From Flavobacteriales bacterium (GTDB lineage Bacteria > Bacteroidota > Bacteroidia > Flavobacteriales_F > PHOS-HE28): 34,689 bases of DNA. Positions within the stretch are counted from its first letter, which is position 1. Each line of letters begins with the position of its first letter. The stretch spans positions 1 to 34,689 of the forward strand of contig JAHBUM010000007.1 of assembly GCA_019638075.1 (NCBI GenBank). The letters run 5' to 3'. The notes below the pieces were generated by a model. That model was not told the DNA's origin, did no database searches, and saw nothing but the letters and a program-made list of their open reading frames with translations. Shown piece by piece: positions 6,677 to 13,100 of this stretch. Made by a program: the position numbers and the translations under genes.

Positions 6677-7219
6677 ATGGAACGCACCCTTTCCCAATAC
6701 GATGCGGTCGTGGACGAGTGCATGGCGCTCTTCGCGAAGAAGGCGCACGATTACGGCACCGCGTGGCGCATCCTGCGGGTACCCAGCCTCACCGACCAGA
6801 TCCTGATCAAGACGCAGCGCATCCGCACATTGCAGGAAGTGGGGGAGAGCAAGGTGGGCGAAGGCATCCGCCCCGAGCTCATCGGCATCATCAACTACGC
6901 CGCCATGGCCTTGGTGCAGATGGAGCTGGGCGTGGTGGATGCGCCGGACATCGACGCCGCACGTGCCACACGCGAAGTGCGAACCCGCATCGAGCAGGCC
7001 CGCGACCTCATGCAGCGCAAGAACCACGACTACGGCGAGGCATGGCGCAGCATGCGCGTGAGCTCGCTGGTGGACCTGATCCTGATGAAGCTCCTGCGCA
7101 TCAAGCAGATCGAGGACAACAGCGGCAGCACCCTCGCCAGCGAAGGCATCGACGCCAATTTCCTCGACATCCTGAACTACGCCGTCTTCGCGATGATCCA
7201 GTTGGAAGAGGGGCGTTGA
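6677..7219 (+). CDS. DUF1599 family protein with internal duplication
   Basis: 180 residues, soluble and mostly helical, no signal. Two copies of the DUF1599 unit are visible. Copy 1 contains HDYGTAWRILRVPSL (24-38) and LIGIINYAAMALVQ (68-81). Copy 2 contains HDYGEAWRSMRVSSL (117-131) and FLDILNYAVFAMIQ (162-175). The conserved His-Asp-Tyr-Gly and Asn-Tyr residues recur in both. ATG 6677 is chosen over the earlier in-frame ATG codons because it directly follows the TACCTTCG promoter and the upstream codons overlap folP on the other strand. The biochemical role is unknown. In Bacteroidota this gene is commonly found with folP, the BT_3928 DoxX gene and tpiA; some relatives have been discussed in connection with nucleotide modification, which remains conjecture here. 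Confidence 0.88.
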   Translation: MERTLSQYDAVVDECMALFAKKAHDYGTAWRILRVPSLTDQILIKTQRIRTLQEVGESKVGEGIRPELIGIINYAAMALVQMELGVVDAPDIDAARATREVRTRIEQARDLMQRKNHDYGEAWRSMRVSSLVDLILMKLLRIKQIEDNSGSTLASEGIDANFLDILNYAVFAMIQLEEGR

Positions 7220-7491
7220 GGAGGCGGGGCCAAAACTTCCGAAAGGCTCTTCGCGCTCGCGGGATCTTGTGGCACTACTCCAACGAGAAGTGTTGGCCCG
7301 TAAACCGATGAGCGGTACCTTGGCTTTCTGATGGCACGATGTACATGGATAGAAGTGGTGCGTTCGGCTTCGAGGCCGCAGGCTTGCCTGCCGGAGCGCA
7401 GGGTCCACTTCGTGAGAATCTGCGGAGGTTTAACTCCCCTTAGGGCGCCTGGGCTAACCACCTTCCAAAGGGGCAAGGATCCTGTCACGCG

Positions 7492-7749
7492 ATGATGCAT
7501 CACCTTGCTGCGGCATACAGTTCTGTTATGGCAGCCATTGTATTGATCTCATGTGGATCAAGTGAATGCCAGCTCGCAGAAGTGAACGCTGCAAACGGCT
7601 ATCCGCCGATTTCGTTGGGTGCATCCCCGTTTGGCCCATGCCTCAGCGCAGCGAAGCAACGGACTCTTCATTTCCGAGTTCATCATGAGTGCGCTACGGA
7701 TCTCGCCGCCTATCAGCTCGTCATCACGATGAACTACGAAGAAGTTTAA
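7492..7749 (+). CDS. Possible small lipoprotein, hypothetical
   Basis: 85 residues (MMHHLAAAYSSVMAAIVLIS then Cys). The N-terminus has a hydrophobic stretch followed by VLISCGSS, which fits a lipobox with the acylated Cys at residue 21. The rest is short and polar with three further Cys codons and ends HECATDLAAYQLVITMNYEEV. A strong hairpin starts 27 nt after the stop. Against it: no recognised family, no clear promoter or ribosome-binding site, and lower GC than its neighbours. It could equally be a chance frame or the remnant of a larger gene. An internal ATG at 7528 would destroy the signal sequence. Confidence 0.33.
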   Translation: MMHHLAAAYSSVMAAIVLISCGSSECQLAEVNAANGYPPISLGASPFGPCLSAAKQRTLHFRVHHECATDLAAYQLVITMNYEEV

Positions 7750-7776
7750 GCCCACACAGGGTGTCCTCCCAAACCT

Positions 7777-7818
7777 CCGCCGGGTCTGTCCGCTGCTTTT
7801 GAGCGGACGACCCTGCGG
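7777..7818. terminator. Strong hairpin, probable transcription terminator
   Basis: CCGC, GGGTC and GTCCGCT (7777-7794) pair with AGCGGAC, GACCC and GCGG (7802-7818) around the loop GCTTTTG, with one C/T mismatch and one bulged T. That gives 16 base pairs. No T-run follows, so it may be a structured element rather than a classical intrinsic terminator. Confidence 0.5.
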
Positions 7819-7951
7819 CTTCCCGGACGTGAGCTGGATGTCCCCGCAAACTCCGGTAGAAAGACCGTGCCATCCTCCGCTTCCATTCCACACCTCTCCC
7901 GCTTTCAACTTCCGCAGGTTGATAACTACCGCCGTTCCCGAGGCATCGCCC

Positions 7952-7983
7952 TTTGAGGCCGGTGGTGCGCGAACATAGTTTCG
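7952..7983 (+). promoter_or_regulatory. Complete Bacteroidota promoter (TTTG - 20 nt - TAGTTTCG)
   Basis: The -33 box TTTG (7952-7955) and the -7 box TAGTTTCG (7976-7983) are separated by 20 nt, the expected spacing for the Bacteroidota primary sigma factor. The start codon follows 34 nt later, so this transcript has a short true leader. Confidence 0.7.
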
Positions 7984-8017
7984 CCTCCCCAGAAAACGTC
8001 GGCTTACCACGACGCCC

Positions 8018-8542
8018 ATGCGAGCATTCATCACAGCCCTTCTGGCTGTCTGTGCGTTGACTTCCACAGCGGCCGAACTCCGCCTCCGCGGCGAGGTTAC
8101 CGACCATGTCACCCGCCAGCCGCTGGGTGAGGTGCTCGTGCGTGTCTACCGTGACGGGGTGAAGGAACGCAGTTTCACCACCGGCCCGGGCGGCCGGTAC
8201 AGCGTCAGTCTGCAGCGCGGTGGAGAGTACATCATCCGCTTCAGCCTGCCCGGCCATGTCACGAAGTGCTATGCCGTGGACACCAAGGGACCGGCCTGGG
8301 AGAACGACAAACGTGAGGTGTCGGTGGATGTGGAGATGACCTTGTTCGAGAAGGTGCCGGATCTGGACCTCTCGTTCTTCGACATGCCGATGGGGCTGGC
8401 GCGGTTCTGCCCGATGACGGGTTTCCTGAAATGGGACAAGGCCTATGAGGAGCGGATAGCGCCGGAAGTGAGCCGCCTGATGGCCGAGGTGCGCTTGCGC
8501 CGCGAAGCCTCGCAGGGTGTGACGGCAGGGGTGGGGGATTGA
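8018..8542 (+). CDS. Secreted carboxypeptidase-regulatory-like protein, paralogue 2 of 3
   Basis: 174 residues. Signal peptide MRAFITALLAVCALTSTAAE. One CarboxypepD_reg-like beta-sandwich follows (about 22-110): LRGEVTDHVTRQPLGEVLVR, GPGGRYSVSLQRGGEYIIRF. The C-terminal signature shared with the 5044 and 10639 proteins is PMGLARFCP … FLKWDKAYEER (W139, D140, Y143). The upstream promoter is the clearest of the window. Downstream, a heptamer hairpin begins 5 nt after the stop. Most likely a periplasmic or surface-facing small protein; function unknown. Its position inside the folP to tpiA block, together with the third copy, suggests insertion or duplication there. Confidence 0.78.
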   Translation: MRAFITALLAVCALTSTAAELRLRGEVTDHVTRQPLGEVLVRVYRDGVKERSFTTGPGGRYSVSLQRGGEYIIRFSLPGHVTKCYAVDTKGPAWENDKREVSVDVEMTLFEKVPDLDLSFFDMPMGLARFCPMTGFLKWDKAYEERIAPEVSRLMAEVRLRREASQGVTAGVGD

Positions 8543-8547
8543 GAAGC

Positions 8548-8729
8548 AGTTGTCAGGAGGCGGTTGTCAGTTGTCAGGAAATGCCTCCTTCCGCAACTTC
8601 GATGGGTGCCAGTAGTCCGTTGTTAGGGAATGCTCGTCTCCGCAACTTTGGGATGGAACGGATCCTCCCGTGCGGCAGCGTCCACCAAGGAGCCTGACAA
8701 CTGACCACCGACAACTGACCACCGACACA
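8548..8729. repeat. Heptamer hairpin element A
   Basis: Starts 5 nt after a stop codon. Left-arm units are GTTGTCA-like. The right arm is TGACAAC, TGACCAC, CGACAAC, TGACCAC in exact tandem (8695-8722). The inner 17 bp of the arms (8561-8577 with 8694-8710) pair at 16 of 17 positions. The loop contains AATGCCT (8580-8586) and CACCAAGG (8683-8690). The left core is partly duplicated inside the loop: CCGCAACTT occurs twice, each downstream of an AATGC word. Confidence 0.8.
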
Positions 8730-8795
8730 ACCCCTTTCCACGATCCCTTCTTCCTAAACCCTTGTTAACGGAGTGGCTCCGCGCTGGGCTCCGGC

Positions 8796-8803
8796 TATTT
8801 TCG
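8796..8803 (+). promoter_or_regulatory. -7 promoter element TATTTTCG for the DoxX gene
   Basis: TATTTTCGC fits the recurring TAnnTTCGc pattern. It lies 40 nt before ATG 8844 and downstream of hairpin element A. Confidence 0.5.
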
Positions 8804-8843
8804 CCGTCCACGGCTCCGCACCAGCGGCGTGCCGTGCGGTAAC

Positions 8844-10184
8844 ATGCGCATCCTCATCCTCTTCTCCCGGCTCTTCGTGGGCTCGTTGTTCATCGTCAGC
8901 GGTCTCATCAAGGCCAACGATCCGCTGGGCTTCTCCTATAAGTTGGAGGAGTACTTCGCCGAGAGCGCGCTCAACATGCCGTTCTTGGAGCCTTTCTCGT
9001 TGTTCCTTGGCGCGCTGGCCTGCATCGCCGAGGTCGTGCTGGGCTTCGCGGTGCTCTTCGGCGGGCGCATGAAACTGGCCACGTGGGCGCTGCTGCTGCT
9101 CACCCTATTCTTCGGCTGGCTCACAGCCTACACCGCCACATGCGACCCCAGCGATGTGTACACCGTGATGGTGAACGGCCAGCCGGTGGAGCGCAGCGTG
9201 ACCTGTGTGACCGACTGCGGCTGCTTCGGCGATGCCATGAAAGGCTCCATCGGCCGCAGCCTCACCCCGTGGGAGAGCTTCAGCAAGGACATGGTGCTGC
9301 TCGTCTTCATCATCCCGCTCTTCATCTTCCGCAAGCGCATCACGTGGAACACTGCGGCGGACGATCAGATCCTGCTGCCGCTCGGTCTGTTGATGGTGAT
9401 CGGGTGGAGTGCGGTCTTCACGTGGTACGGCCCGGTATGGTTCACGGTGATCGGCTTCGCGGGTTACCTCGCCATCAAGCGGTTCGTTCAAGGTGCCAAG
9501 GCCGAGTGGGTCGCTGCGGGCTGGATCACCCTGCTCTCCATCGTCTTCACATGGTACAACTACGCGCACCTGCCCATGCGCGATTACCGTCCGTATGCGG
9601 TGGGGAAGAGCATCATGGAGCAGATGGAAAGCGCCCGCCCGCCGGTGAACCGCACGTTCGTGAGCTACCGCAACAAGACCACCGGCGAGGTGACGGAATA
9701 CGACACCACGAAGCCCTATCCGTGGGACGATGACAACTTCGAGAACGTGCCCAACAGCACGCGCATCGAAGTGATCGATCCCGGCGTGCCCTCGCAGGTG
9801 CAGGATTTCCGCCTGACGGATGCGGAGGGCTACGACCTCACGGGCAGCATCCTCAATGAAGAAGCGCCGGTGCTGCTGGTGATGATCTACAACGTGGAGA
9901 AGACCGACCGCTCGTGCCTGCCGGCGATCAAGACCTTGGTGGAGGCGGCGAACGCGAAGGGCTGGTACGCGTACGGCATCACCGCGAGCGATTTTGGCAA
10001 GGGCGAGCAGTTCCGCCACGAGCACCAGCTGCCCTTCGAGATCATGCAGTGCGACGAGAAGACCATCAAGACCGCTATCCGGAGCAATCCCGGTGTGATG
10101 CTGTTGCAGCAGGGCACCGTGCGTGGCCTGTGGCATTGCAATGATGTGCCCGCGTTCGCGGAGGCTGCGGCGTTGGTGCAGTAG
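8844..10184 (+). CDS. BT_3928-type DoxX/MauE-like membrane protein with C-terminal thioredoxin-like domain
   Basis: 446 residues. The N-terminal half is a DoxX-type membrane domain: segments near 4-22, 50-72, 78-96, 148-162, then further helices 178-195, 197-213 and 223-240. It has the cysteine cluster CVTDCGC followed by FGD (C121, C125, C127), which resembles the redox CGCFG of MauE/DoxX relatives. From about residue 315 a thioredoxin-like fold follows, with the beta-strand APVLLVMIYNV, a single Cys (C358) where CxxC would be, and NPGVML as the likely cis-Pro loop. A membrane redox role in thiol or quinone chemistry is inferred, not shown. ATG 8844 is chosen over GTG 8829 because it begins directly with the first membrane helix. 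This family is usually found near tpiA in Bacteroidota, as here. Confidence 0.87.
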   Translation: MRILILFSRLFVGSLFIVSGLIKANDPLGFSYKLEEYFAESALNMPFLEPFSLFLGALACIAEVVLGFAVLFGGRMKLATWALLLLTLFFGWLTAYTATCDPSDVYTVMVNGQPVERSVTCVTDCGCFGDAMKGSIGRSLTPWESFSKDMVLLVFIIPLFIFRKRITWNTAADDQILLPLGLLMVIGWSAVFTWYGPVWFTVIGFAGYLAIKRFVQGAKAEWVAAGWITLLSIVFTWYNYAHLPMRDYRPYAVGKSIMEQMESARPPVNRTFVSYRNKTTGEVTEYDTTKPYPWDDDNFENVPNSTRIEVIDPGVPSQVQDFRLTDAEGYDLTGSILNEEAPVLLVMIYNVEKTDRSCLPAIKTLVEAANAKGWYAYGITASDFGKGEQFRHEHQLPFEIMQCDEKTIKTAIRSNPGVMLLQQGTVRGLWHCNDVPAFAEAAALVQ

Positions 10185-10194
10185 GGGGGAGGCT

Positions 10195-10621
10195 GTTGTC
10201 GGTTGTCAGGGCGCAGTTGTCAGGAAATGCCTGCTGTGGGTGGCTTCTGTGTGAAGCCCACAGGTGGCAGTGACACCAAGGGGTTTGTCTGTGGCTATGG
10301 TGTGTACAGGTCTTTCAAAGGGCCAAAGGCCCGTGACATACCAGCCCATGGCAACGCCATGGGTCATGGTTACGCGAAGGAGCAAAGGGCTGAAGGCCCG
10401 ATACATCCCCTCCGATATGTGTCGGGCCTTCAGCCCTCCGCGAACACGACCGCGTTACCAGCCCATGGCAACGCCATGGGCTGGTAACGCGGTCGGACCT
10501 TCAGTCCTCCTAGCTCCGATCCGAGATGTCACCCCGCAGTCTGTTTGCCGACCTTTAGGTTTGTCGGCGGTCTGACAACTGACCACCGACAACTGACAAC
10601 TGCGCCCTGACAACCGACAAC
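10195..10621. repeat. Heptamer hairpin element B, with perfect 29-bp arms and a nested insertion
   Basis: Begins 10 nt after the DoxX stop. The left arm 10195-10223 and right arm 10593-10621 are exact reverse complements (29 of 29). The right side consists of seven heptamers in unbroken register (10573-10621): TGACAAC, TGACCAC, CGACAAC, TGACAAC, TGCGCCC, TGACAAC, CGACAAC. Core words AATGCCT (10226-10232) and CACCAAGG (10274-10281) follow the left arm, with the internal stem GGCTTC … GAAGCC between them. About 290 nt separate CACCAAGG from the right heptamers, and most of that is a different hairpin block listed separately. The element ends 5 nt before the next promoter box. Confidence 0.85.
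10339..10494. repeat. REP-like palindrome block nested inside element B
   Basis: Three hairpin units lie together. A 25-nt word starting TACCAGCCCATGGC is repeated exactly at 10339-10363 and 10456-10480. The second copy sits in a perfect 22-bp palindrome (10448-10469 with 10473-10494, loop AAC). Between them, 10386-10406 pairs with 10417-10437 at 20 of 21 positions (AGGGCTGAAGGCCCGA core, loop 10 nt). A further GGCCAAAGGCCC copy lies at 10321-10332. The sequence is unrelated to the heptamers. This looks like a REP/BIME-type element that inserted into element B; such elements are often mobilised by REP-associated tyrosine transposases encoded elsewhere. Confidence 0.75.
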
Positions 10622-10626
10622 TAATA

Positions 10627-10634
10627 TACCTTCG
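10627..10634 (+). promoter_or_regulatory. -7 promoter element TACCTTCG for the 10639 gene
   Basis: TACCTTCG ends 4 nt before ATG 10639 and begins 6 nt after the right arm of element B. A leaderless transcript is predicted. Confidence 0.6.
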
Positions 10635-10638
10635 GCGT

Positions 10639-11160
10639 ATGCGCCGGTTACGATCCTTCCTATCCGCAATATGCGTGGCAGCGGTGATCCCCGCAGTGGC
10701 GCAGGTCTCCGGCGATATCGGTAAGGACCGTATGATGCTCTTCGGTGTGGTGACCGAGGACAAGGGAGGTGCTGACATGCGCAACGTGTGCGTGCGGCTC
10801 TACACCGATTCGGTCGCGGGCGATTCCGTCTTCACCGATGCCATGGGCAAGTACCAGCTCTTCATCCCGCTGAAGGGTGTCCACCGCTTGGTCTACTCCA
10901 TGGATGGCTACCACCGCAAGGTGGTGCAGGTGGATGCCAGCGGCGAAATGGACGAGGCCGCGCGCAAGCAGGAATGGAACATGCGGGTGGACATCAGCTT
11001 GGTGCAGGCCACGCTGGCGCTGCCCGATGAACTGCTGGATACGCCGGTGGGGAAGGCCGAATGGCAGCCCGAAATGCGCGAGTTCAAATGGGACCAGCCC
11101 TACACCGAACGCTACAAGCTGCGCTACAAGCAGGCAGTGAAGGCGGCGGGGAGGAAGTGA
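10639..11160 (+). CDS. Secreted carboxypeptidase-regulatory-like protein, paralogue 3 of 3
   Basis: 173 residues. Signal peptide MRRLRSFLSAICVAAVIPAVAQ. A single CarboxypepD_reg-like unit spans about 33-122 (LFGVVTEDKGGADMRNVCVR, MGKYQLFIPLKGVHRLVYSM). The C-terminal signature is TPVGKAEWQPEMREFKWDQP then YTERY (W151, D152, Y155), aligning without gaps to the copies at 8018 and 5044. The start codon is only 4 nt from the promoter box, so there is no room for a ribosome-binding site. Product location is probably periplasmic; function unknown. It separates the DoxX gene from tpiA, genes that are usually close neighbours in the phylum. Confidence 0.78.
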   Translation: MRRLRSFLSAICVAAVIPAVAQVSGDIGKDRMMLFGVVTEDKGGADMRNVCVRLYTDSVAGDSVFTDAMGKYQLFIPLKGVHRLVYSMDGYHRKVVQVDASGEMDEAARKQEWNMRVDISLVQATLALPDELLDTPVGKAEWQPEMREFKWDQPYTERYKLRYKQAVKAAGRK

Positions 11161-11173
11161 GTGAAAGAGGTCT

Positions 11174-11290
11174 AATGAAGCAATGGAGGAATGACGCAAT
11201 GAAGCAAAGGTGTCTCTGAAGAACGCCCGCGCTATGCCTGATAAGCTCGCTGGTACCACCCTTTGCTCCATTCCTCTGCTCCATTTGTCC
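11174..11290. repeat. Octamer inverted repeat between the 10639 gene and tpiA
   Basis: The left side has four octamers in exact register (11174-11205): AATGAAGC, AATGGAGG, AATGACGC, AATGAAGC, then AAAGG. The right side, from 11260, reads CCTTTGCTCCATTCC and then CTGCTCCATTTG, the reverse complement of the same units with one fewer copy. The inner 12 bp pair at 11 of 12. The loop has ATGCCTG but not CACCAAGG. It begins 13 nt after the stop, as with the heptamer elements. The remaining 11291-11396 shows nothing I can support. Confidence 0.65.
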
Positions 11291-11396
11291 TGTCCATGCC
11301 CTTCACCCCCTTTTGCAAACAGTTTCTAATGGTATGAGCGGACCGATCTGTTGATATTGCCGGTGATGTGGAGGCGGAAAGCCCCCCGCGCGGGCG

Positions 11397-11404
11397 CATC
11401 TTTG
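11397..11404 (+). promoter_or_regulatory. -7-like promoter element CATCTTTG before tpiA
   Basis: CATCTTTG matches TAnnTTTG except for the first base. It ends 5 nt before ATG 11410, the same spacing as the other leaderless starts. Confidence 0.4.
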
Positions 11405-11409
11405 CGGGC

Positions 11410-12162
11410 ATGCGCAAGATCGTAGCAGGCAACTGGAAGATGCACAAGGACCGCGACGAGGTATCGGCCTTCATTGCGGCATTGAAGAACGTACCTGTGC
11501 CCACGGATGTGGAGGTGGTCATCGCTCCGCCGTTCCCCTTCCTCGCCGCAGCAGCGGAGCAGGCGGCGGGAAGCCTCATCACCGTGGCGGCGCAGAACTG
11601 TCACCAGAAGAGCCACGGCGCATACACCGGCGAAGTGAGCGCGCCCATGCTGAAGAGCATCGGTGTGAAGGCGTGCATCGTGGGCCACAGCGAGCGCCGC
11701 CAGTATTTCGGCGAGACGGATGAAGCTGTGGGGGAGAAGATCGCCGCGCTGCTGGAGCAGGGCATCACACCCATCTACTGCTGCGGCGAACTGAAGGAGG
11801 ATCGCGTGGGCGGGAAGCACTTCGAGGTGGTGGCCGCACAGATGAAGGCCGCCCTTGGTGCGCTCACCAACGATCAGTTGAAGCGCATCGTGATCGCCTA
11901 TGAGCCGGTATGGGCCATCGGCACCGGACTTACCGCGACCGCCCAACAGGCGCAGGAGATGCACGCGCACATCCGCACGCTGCTCGCCACGCATGGCGCC
12001 GATGTGGCAGCCCATGTTCCCATTCTCTACGGCGGCTCCTGCAAGCCCGACAACGCTGCCGAGCTCTTCGCCAACCCCGACGTGAACGGCGGCCTCATCG
12101 GCGGAGCCGCGCTCGACATCAACCAGTTCAGCGAACTCATCCGCATCGCCGGAGCGCAGTGA
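11410..12162 (+). CDS. tpiA: Triosephosphate isomerase
   Basis: 250 residues, the usual family length. It interconverts glyceraldehyde 3-phosphate and dihydroxyacetone phosphate in cytoplasmic glycolysis and gluconeogenesis. Catalytic residues are all visible: Lys10 in GNWKMHK, His93 in VGHSERR, Glu165 in AYEPVWAIGTG (loop 6), plus the phosphate-binding YGGSCKPDN and GGLIGGAAL near the end. ATG 11410 is chosen because it starts exactly at the first strand (MRKIVAGNWKM); the open frame upstream (MEAESPPRG) is an untranslated extension. The gene closes the folP/DUF1599/DoxX/tpiA neighbourhood and is followed after 68 bp by prmA. Confidence 0.97.
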   Translation: MRKIVAGNWKMHKDRDEVSAFIAALKNVPVPTDVEVVIAPPFPFLAAAAEQAAGSLITVAAQNCHQKSHGAYTGEVSAPMLKSIGVKACIVGHSERRQYFGETDEAVGEKIAALLEQGITPIYCCGELKEDRVGGKHFEVVAAQMKAALGALTNDQLKRIVIAYEPVWAIGTGLTATAQQAQEMHAHIRTLLATHGADVAAHVPILYGGSCKPDNAAELFANPDVNGGLIGGAALDINQFSELIRIAGAQ

Positions 12163-12175
12163 ACAGGAACAAGAC

Positions 12176-12226
12176 CGATCGCATCATCAGCCGATCAGCT
12201 AATTAGGGATCAACCGATCAGTTAAT
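12176..12226. repeat. Short direct repeats in the tpiA-prmA spacer
   Basis: CCGATCAGCTAAT (12191-12203) recurs as CCGATCAGTTAAT (12214-12226), 12 of 13 identical, and CCGATCGCATCATCAG at 12175-12190 looks like a third, decayed copy. No inverted arm is present. It resembles the short-unit arrays of the other spacers and fills nearly the whole gap. Confidence 0.4.
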
Positions 12227-12230
12227 CACT

Positions 12231-13100
12231 TTGCCCTACACCCGCGTCTCCTTCCTCATCGCTCCGGTGGATCCGTGGCGCGACATCCTCATGATCGAAC
12301 TCGGCGAGCTCGGCTACGACAGCTTCGAGGAGACCACCGGCGGCTTGGACGCCTACATCGCGGACGGGCAATTCGACGTGAATGCGTTGCAGAAGCTCCT
12401 CACCCTGCGCGATCCGCACGTCACCGTGTCGTGGTCCGTGTCGAAGCTCGAGGCCCGCAACTGGAACGCCGAATGGGAAAGTAGTTTCCAGCCCGTTGAA
12501 GTGGGCAGGGAAGTACGCATCCGGGCCGAGCATCACCCCGCTGCCGAAGGCTTCACGCACGAGCTGGTCATCCATCCGCGCATGGCTTTCGGCACGGGGC
12601 ATCACGCCACCACGCGCATGGTGGTAAGGGGGATGCTTGGGCGGGAGGCCACTGGTGGTCGCTTCGCACATGGGTTGAAGGATACGCTCGTGTGCGATCT
12701 CGGCTGCGGTACCGCCGTGCTCGCCATCCTCGCCGAGCGCATGGGCGCGAAGGAGGTCCGTGCCATCGACATCGACGAGCAGGCGGTGCTCAACGCCCGC
12801 GAGAACGTGGAGCGCAACGGTTGTACCCGCATCACTGTGGAAAAGGGCGTCGCCACCGCGCTCGAAGGCCACGCCTACGACATTATTTTGGCCAACATCG
12901 AACGTAACACCCTGCTTGATGCCATGGGCCTGATGGCCGGTGCCATGCGGCCCGGCGCGGCGCTGTTCCTCAGCGGCTTCATCGTGGCCGATCGTCCGCT
13001 GCTCGCCGCTGCGGCGGAGGCGCATGGCCTGCTGCTGGCGGAGCACCTCGAAGAAGGGGAATGGTCCTTGCTCGGTTGTCGCAAACGCCCGGTCGAATGA
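12231..13100 (+). CDS. prmA: Ribosomal protein L11 methyltransferase
   Basis: 289 residues. PrmA transfers methyl groups from S-adenosylmethionine to amino groups of ribosomal protein L11. The N-terminal substrate-recognition domain (about 1-90) is followed by a class I methyltransferase fold: FGTGHHAT (120-127), DLGCGTAVLAIL (156-167, the SAM-binding glycine motif), AIDIDEQAV (178-186) and ILANIERN (219-226). TTG 12231 is taken as start because PYTRVSFLIAP aligns with the usual family N-terminus and no ATG is available upstream or within the first 20 codons. The stop overlaps the next start as ATGA (13097-13100), implying coupled translation with the large exported protein. Confidence 0.93.
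   Translation: MPYTRVSFLIAPVDPWRDILMIELGELGYDSFEETTGGLDAYIADGQFDVNALQKLLTLRDPHVTVSWSVSKLEARNWNAEWESSFQPVEVGREVRIRAEHHPAAEGFTHELVIHPRMAFGTGHHATTRMVVRGMLGREATGGRFAHGLKDTLVCDLGCGTAVLAILAERMGAKEVRAIDIDEQAVLNARENVERNGCTRITVEKGVATALEGHAYDIILANIERNTLLDAMGLMAGAMRPGAALFLSGFIVADRPLLAAAAEAHGLLLAEHLEEGEWSLLGCRKRPVE

Larger units (their letters stand above)
7220..7975. other. Long spacer with little recognisable content
   Basis: About 800 bases separate the DUF1599 gene from the next secure gene. Base composition is lower in GC than the flanks in places (28 of 60 in 7501-7560 by hand count). The region holds one possible small lipoprotein frame (7492-7749), one strong hairpin (7777-7818) and the promoter at 7952. 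I see nothing convincing in 7220-7491. The 184-residue minus-strand frame across 7558-8112 is not protein-like. Confidence 0.4.

Noticed and set aside
7558-8112. A 184-residue minus-strand frame in the long spacer
   Set aside because: It overlaps the start and promoter of the 8018 gene and has a basic, low-information sequence with no family features.
10573-10621. CRISPR array
   Set aside because: The heptamers are contiguous with no spacers, and no cas genes are present.
8548-10621. Integron attC sites
   Set aside because: The hairpin arms superficially resemble paired GTT…/…AAC ends, but the heptamers GTTGTCA/TGACAAC do not fit the attC core consensus, and there is no integrase or cassette structure.
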